Of a stretch of DNA of 18,164 nucleotides, positions 16,312 through 18,164 are shown in pieces (position 1 is the first letter of the stretch; each line of letters starts with the position of its first letter). The notes beneath the pieces were generated by a model that ran no database searches, had not been told where the DNA came from, and saw only the letters and a program-made list of their open reading frames with translations. The stretch comes from Actinocrinis sp046724665 (GTDB taxonomy: Bacteria > Actinomycetota > Actinomycetes > Streptomycetales > Catenulisporaceae), in the NCBI GenBank assembly GCA_046724665.1, contig JBKOWZ010000279.1, positions 1 through 18,164 on the forward strand. The letters run 5' to 3'. The translations under genes were made by a program, and so were the position numbers.

Positions 16312-17994
16312 TCAGCTCCGGACGACCTCGAAGTCGGCCAGTGCACTGCGATAGCGGGAGATCTCGTCGTCTATCGGGCGGAACAGCTCGTCCTGGGCGA
16401 CCGCCGCGAGTTCGACCGACAGCCGGCCCACCGCGACCTGGCCCGCGGTGACGGCTTCACGGCGCGCGGCGCGGCGCGCGGTCACGTCCAGCGCCACCGA
16501 CCCGAGCAGGAACAGCGCGGCGAGCACGGCTCCCAGCACGTCCGGGACGCCGGGCAGGAAGGCCAGCACGGCCCAGAACGCCGCGAGCGTGAGCAGCACC
16601 GTGTGCGCGGACTGGACCAGCCGGTGCCGGTTCGGCGGGCGGGCCTCGATCTCGCTGGCGGCCAGCGCCGCGTCGATCCGGTCGGCCAGCGGCTTGCGCG
16701 TGTCCGTGATCCGGTTGCGCAGCGCGCGGGCCCAGTCCGCCGGAAGGGGCGCGGTGGTCGTGTCGGCGAGCCGGTTCAGCACGGTGTCCAGGGCGGCGCG
16801 GTCCAGGGGGACCGGCGCGGGGACCTCGGTCGCCGGATCGGTGGCGGCGCGTACGAGATCGCGCAGCGTACGGCCGCCGGACACCGCGTCCGCACTGCGC
16901 GCGGTCGCCGTGTGCGCCGCACCGGCCTGTCCGGCGTTCCTACTGCTGTCACCCAGCGCGCGTAGGGCACGCAGCGAACGCAGCGGTGTGGCGACGGCTG
17001 CCTGCCCTCGCACCGCTATCCGCTCGCTTACCGCGTCCGCGAGGCTTGATACACCGGCCGCGGCGCGTAAGCCGTTCATCGCCTCGGCGCGGGCCTCGTC
17101 CGAGACGAACGTCTCCTCGCCGTCGTGCTGTTCGAGCTCGCCCTCGGTCACCAGCAGCGGGGTGAGCCGCTCGGCGACCCGGTCCACGTCCGCGGCCAGC
17201 CGGTCGGCGGCGGCGCGGCGGCCGGAGACGCGCTCGGTCAGCTGGCGGCGCAGTTCGTCCAGGCCCTGCCGGGTGCGCGCGGAGACCGGGATCACCGGGA
17301 CCCCGGTCAGGCCGTCCTCCTCGACCAGCCTGATCAGGTCCGCGGTGCACTCCGCCACCGCCTCGGCGGGCAGCCGGTCGGTCTGGTTGAGCACGATGAG
17401 CATGATGTCGGCGTGGTGGGCCAGCGCCTTGAGATAGCGGTCGTGCCAGGAGGCGTCCGCGTACTTCTGCGGGTCGGTGACCCAGACCAGCACGTCGGCC
17501 AGGCCCACCGCCTGGTCCACCTCGGCCTGGTGCTCGCGCACCGCCGAGTCGTGGTCGGGCAGGTCCACCAGCACCAGTCCGGCCAGCGGGTCGCGCACCG
17601 CGGAGCGGTCAAGTGCCGAGTCTCGGGTCAACTGCTGACGCTCCTCGACGCCGAGGCGGTCGAGCAGCGGCCTTGCCTCGGCCAGCCGGTCGGCCTCCCA
17701 GACGCAGGCGACGGCCGTGGTGGTGGTCGGCCGGCGCACCGCGACCGGCGAGAGCCCGATCCCGACCAGGGCGTTGAACAGCGAGGACTTGCCGACGCCG
17801 GTGGCGCCGCCGAGGATGACCACGGTGTGCTCTGCGGACATGCCGAAACGTGCGGCGGCCCGGCGCAGCACCTCACGCGCCGGGTCGAGCGCGTTCTGCG
17901 GCAGCCGGTCCTCGGCCGTGTTCGCCAGCCTGGCCAACGCGTCCAGCCGCGCGCCGACGCCGATCGTGCGCTGATTGGCTCGAATGACTCTCAT
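16312..17994 (-). CDS. Dynamin-like membrane GTPase (YfjP-type)
   Basis: A 560-residue GTPase with motifs G1 GGATGVGKSS (62-71), G2 around Thr90-Thr93 (RPTTTTAV), G3 position DLPDHD (144-149) and G4 NQTD (203-206). A mostly helical stalk follows, then two adjacent hydrophobic segments at about 459-484 and 485-505 that form a membrane hairpin, and a short C-terminal helix. This layout matches the paired dynamin-like proteins of Streptomyces (DynA/DynB class), which act at sporulation septa. Its start overlaps the stop of the upstream gene by four bases (ATGA, 17991-17994), so the two are made together. In G3, Asp replaces the usual Gly of DxxG, which I believe is normal in this subfamily. The DynA versus DynB assignment is not possible here. 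Confidence 0.85.
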   Translation of the reverse strand: MRVIRANQRTIGVGARLDALARLANTAEDRLPQNALDPAREVLRRAAARFGMSAEHTVVILGGATGVGKSSLFNALVGIGLSPVAVRRPTTTTAVACVWEADRLAEARPLLDRLGVEERQQLTRDSALDRSAVRDPLAGLVLVDLPDHDSAVREHQAEVDQAVGLADVLVWVTDPQKYADASWHDRYLKALAHHADIMLIVLNQTDRLPAEAVAECTADLIRLVEEDGLTGVPVIPVSARTRQGLDELRRQLTERVSGRRAAADRLAADVDRVAERLTPLLVTEGELEQHDGEETFVSDEARAEAMNGLRAAAGVSSLADAVSERIAVRGQAAVATPLRSLRALRALGDSSRNAGQAGAAHTATARSADAVSGGRTLRDLVRAATDPATEVPAPVPLDRAALDTVLNRLADTTTAPLPADWARALRNRITDTRKPLADRIDAALAASEIEARPPNRHRLVQSAHTVLLTLAAFWAVLAFLPGVPDVLGAVLAALFLLGSVALDVTARRAARREAVTAGQVAVGRLSVELAAVAQDELFRPIDDEISRYRSALADFEVVRS

Positions 17995-18164
17995 CGCGCC
18001 CGCTGCACCGCCTGCCCGGCTTCCAGCAGCGCCTTGCCCGCGCCCGGCTCGACGCCGAGGTCGGTCAGCGCGCGGTGGTGGCGGAAGGCCAGCCGGTCGA
18101 ACAGCGCGCCCAGCGCGGTGTCCAGCGAGGTGGCGGCCAGTTCGGCGAGCCGGTCGGCCTCCTC
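17991..18164 (-). CDS. C-terminal fragment of the partner protein, probably a second dynamin-like GTPase
   Basis: The last 57 codons of a gene that runs off the right edge. The visible sequence is helical and Ala/Leu/Arg-rich (ADRLAEL, TALGALFDRLAFRHHRAL, AGKALLEAGQAVQRAR) with no motif of its own. The 4-bp overlap with the GTPase gene and the usual pairing of these proteins in actinobacteria suggest a second dynamin-family GTPase, but the GTPase domain is outside the window. Confidence 0.6.
   Translation of the reverse strand, partial: EEADRLAELAATSLDTALGALFDRLAFRHHRALTDLGVEPGAGKALLEAGQAVQRAR

Overview
The window is chromosomal DNA from a high-GC actinobacterium of the sporulating, Streptomyces-like kind. 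The clearest markers are a near-canonical bldM response-regulator gene, a whiD-type WhiB-family gene, a groES-groEL operon with a double CIRCE operator and a His-rich GroEL tail, and the actinobacterial pair guaB/guaB3. Third-position G/C is strong throughout and many starts are GTG. Gene order differs from the Streptomyces order I remember, because blocks that are separate there (proBA, the groESL-whiD-bldM-guaB cluster, and the ettA/truncated-globin block) lie together here. A non-Streptomyces lineage such as Catenulisporales is possible, but this is inference only. No tRNA, rRNA, CRISPR array, IS element or phage gene was found.

Layout: (1) 1-2101, plus strand: the 3' end of proB, then proA, then a small acidic protein with one C-terminal membrane segment. 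(2) 2119-3822, minus: glpD. (3) 3936-4596: a compact antitoxin/MazF-type toxin pair with its own promoter and operator, apparently leaderless, followed by a perfect 17-bp inverted repeat. (4) 4603-7293, minus: guaB3 and guaB. (5) 7502-9450: bldM (minus) and whiD (plus), diverging from a 767-bp regulatory region that carries an exact sigma-BldN-type promoter for bldM. WhiD has an unusual long basic C-terminal extension. (6) 9463-11812: a 19-bp stem terminator, then groEL and groES (minus), with two CIRCE operators flanking the promoter. (7) 11977-13412, plus: a TrmB/LuxR-type regulator and a group II truncated haemoglobin. (8) 13463-18164, minus: a conserved unknown, a hotdog thioesterase, the ABC-F factor EttA, a membrane dynamin-like GTPase and the C-terminus of a second protein translationally coupled to it.

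How the genes fit together: most are housekeeping (proline synthesis, GMP synthesis, glycerol-3-phosphate oxidation, chaperonin, translational throttle). The developmental genes bldM and whiD share one intergenic region next to the GMP pathway. The dynamin-like pair may act in membrane remodelling, as paired dynamins do in Streptomyces sporulation septa. I found no clearly new system. The points most worth checking are the tailed WhiD, the sigma-BldN promoter with its concentric palindromes, the toxin-antitoxin insertion, the Cys-less GuaB3, the apparent loss of the sigma gene usually found near guaB, and three starts that look leaderless.
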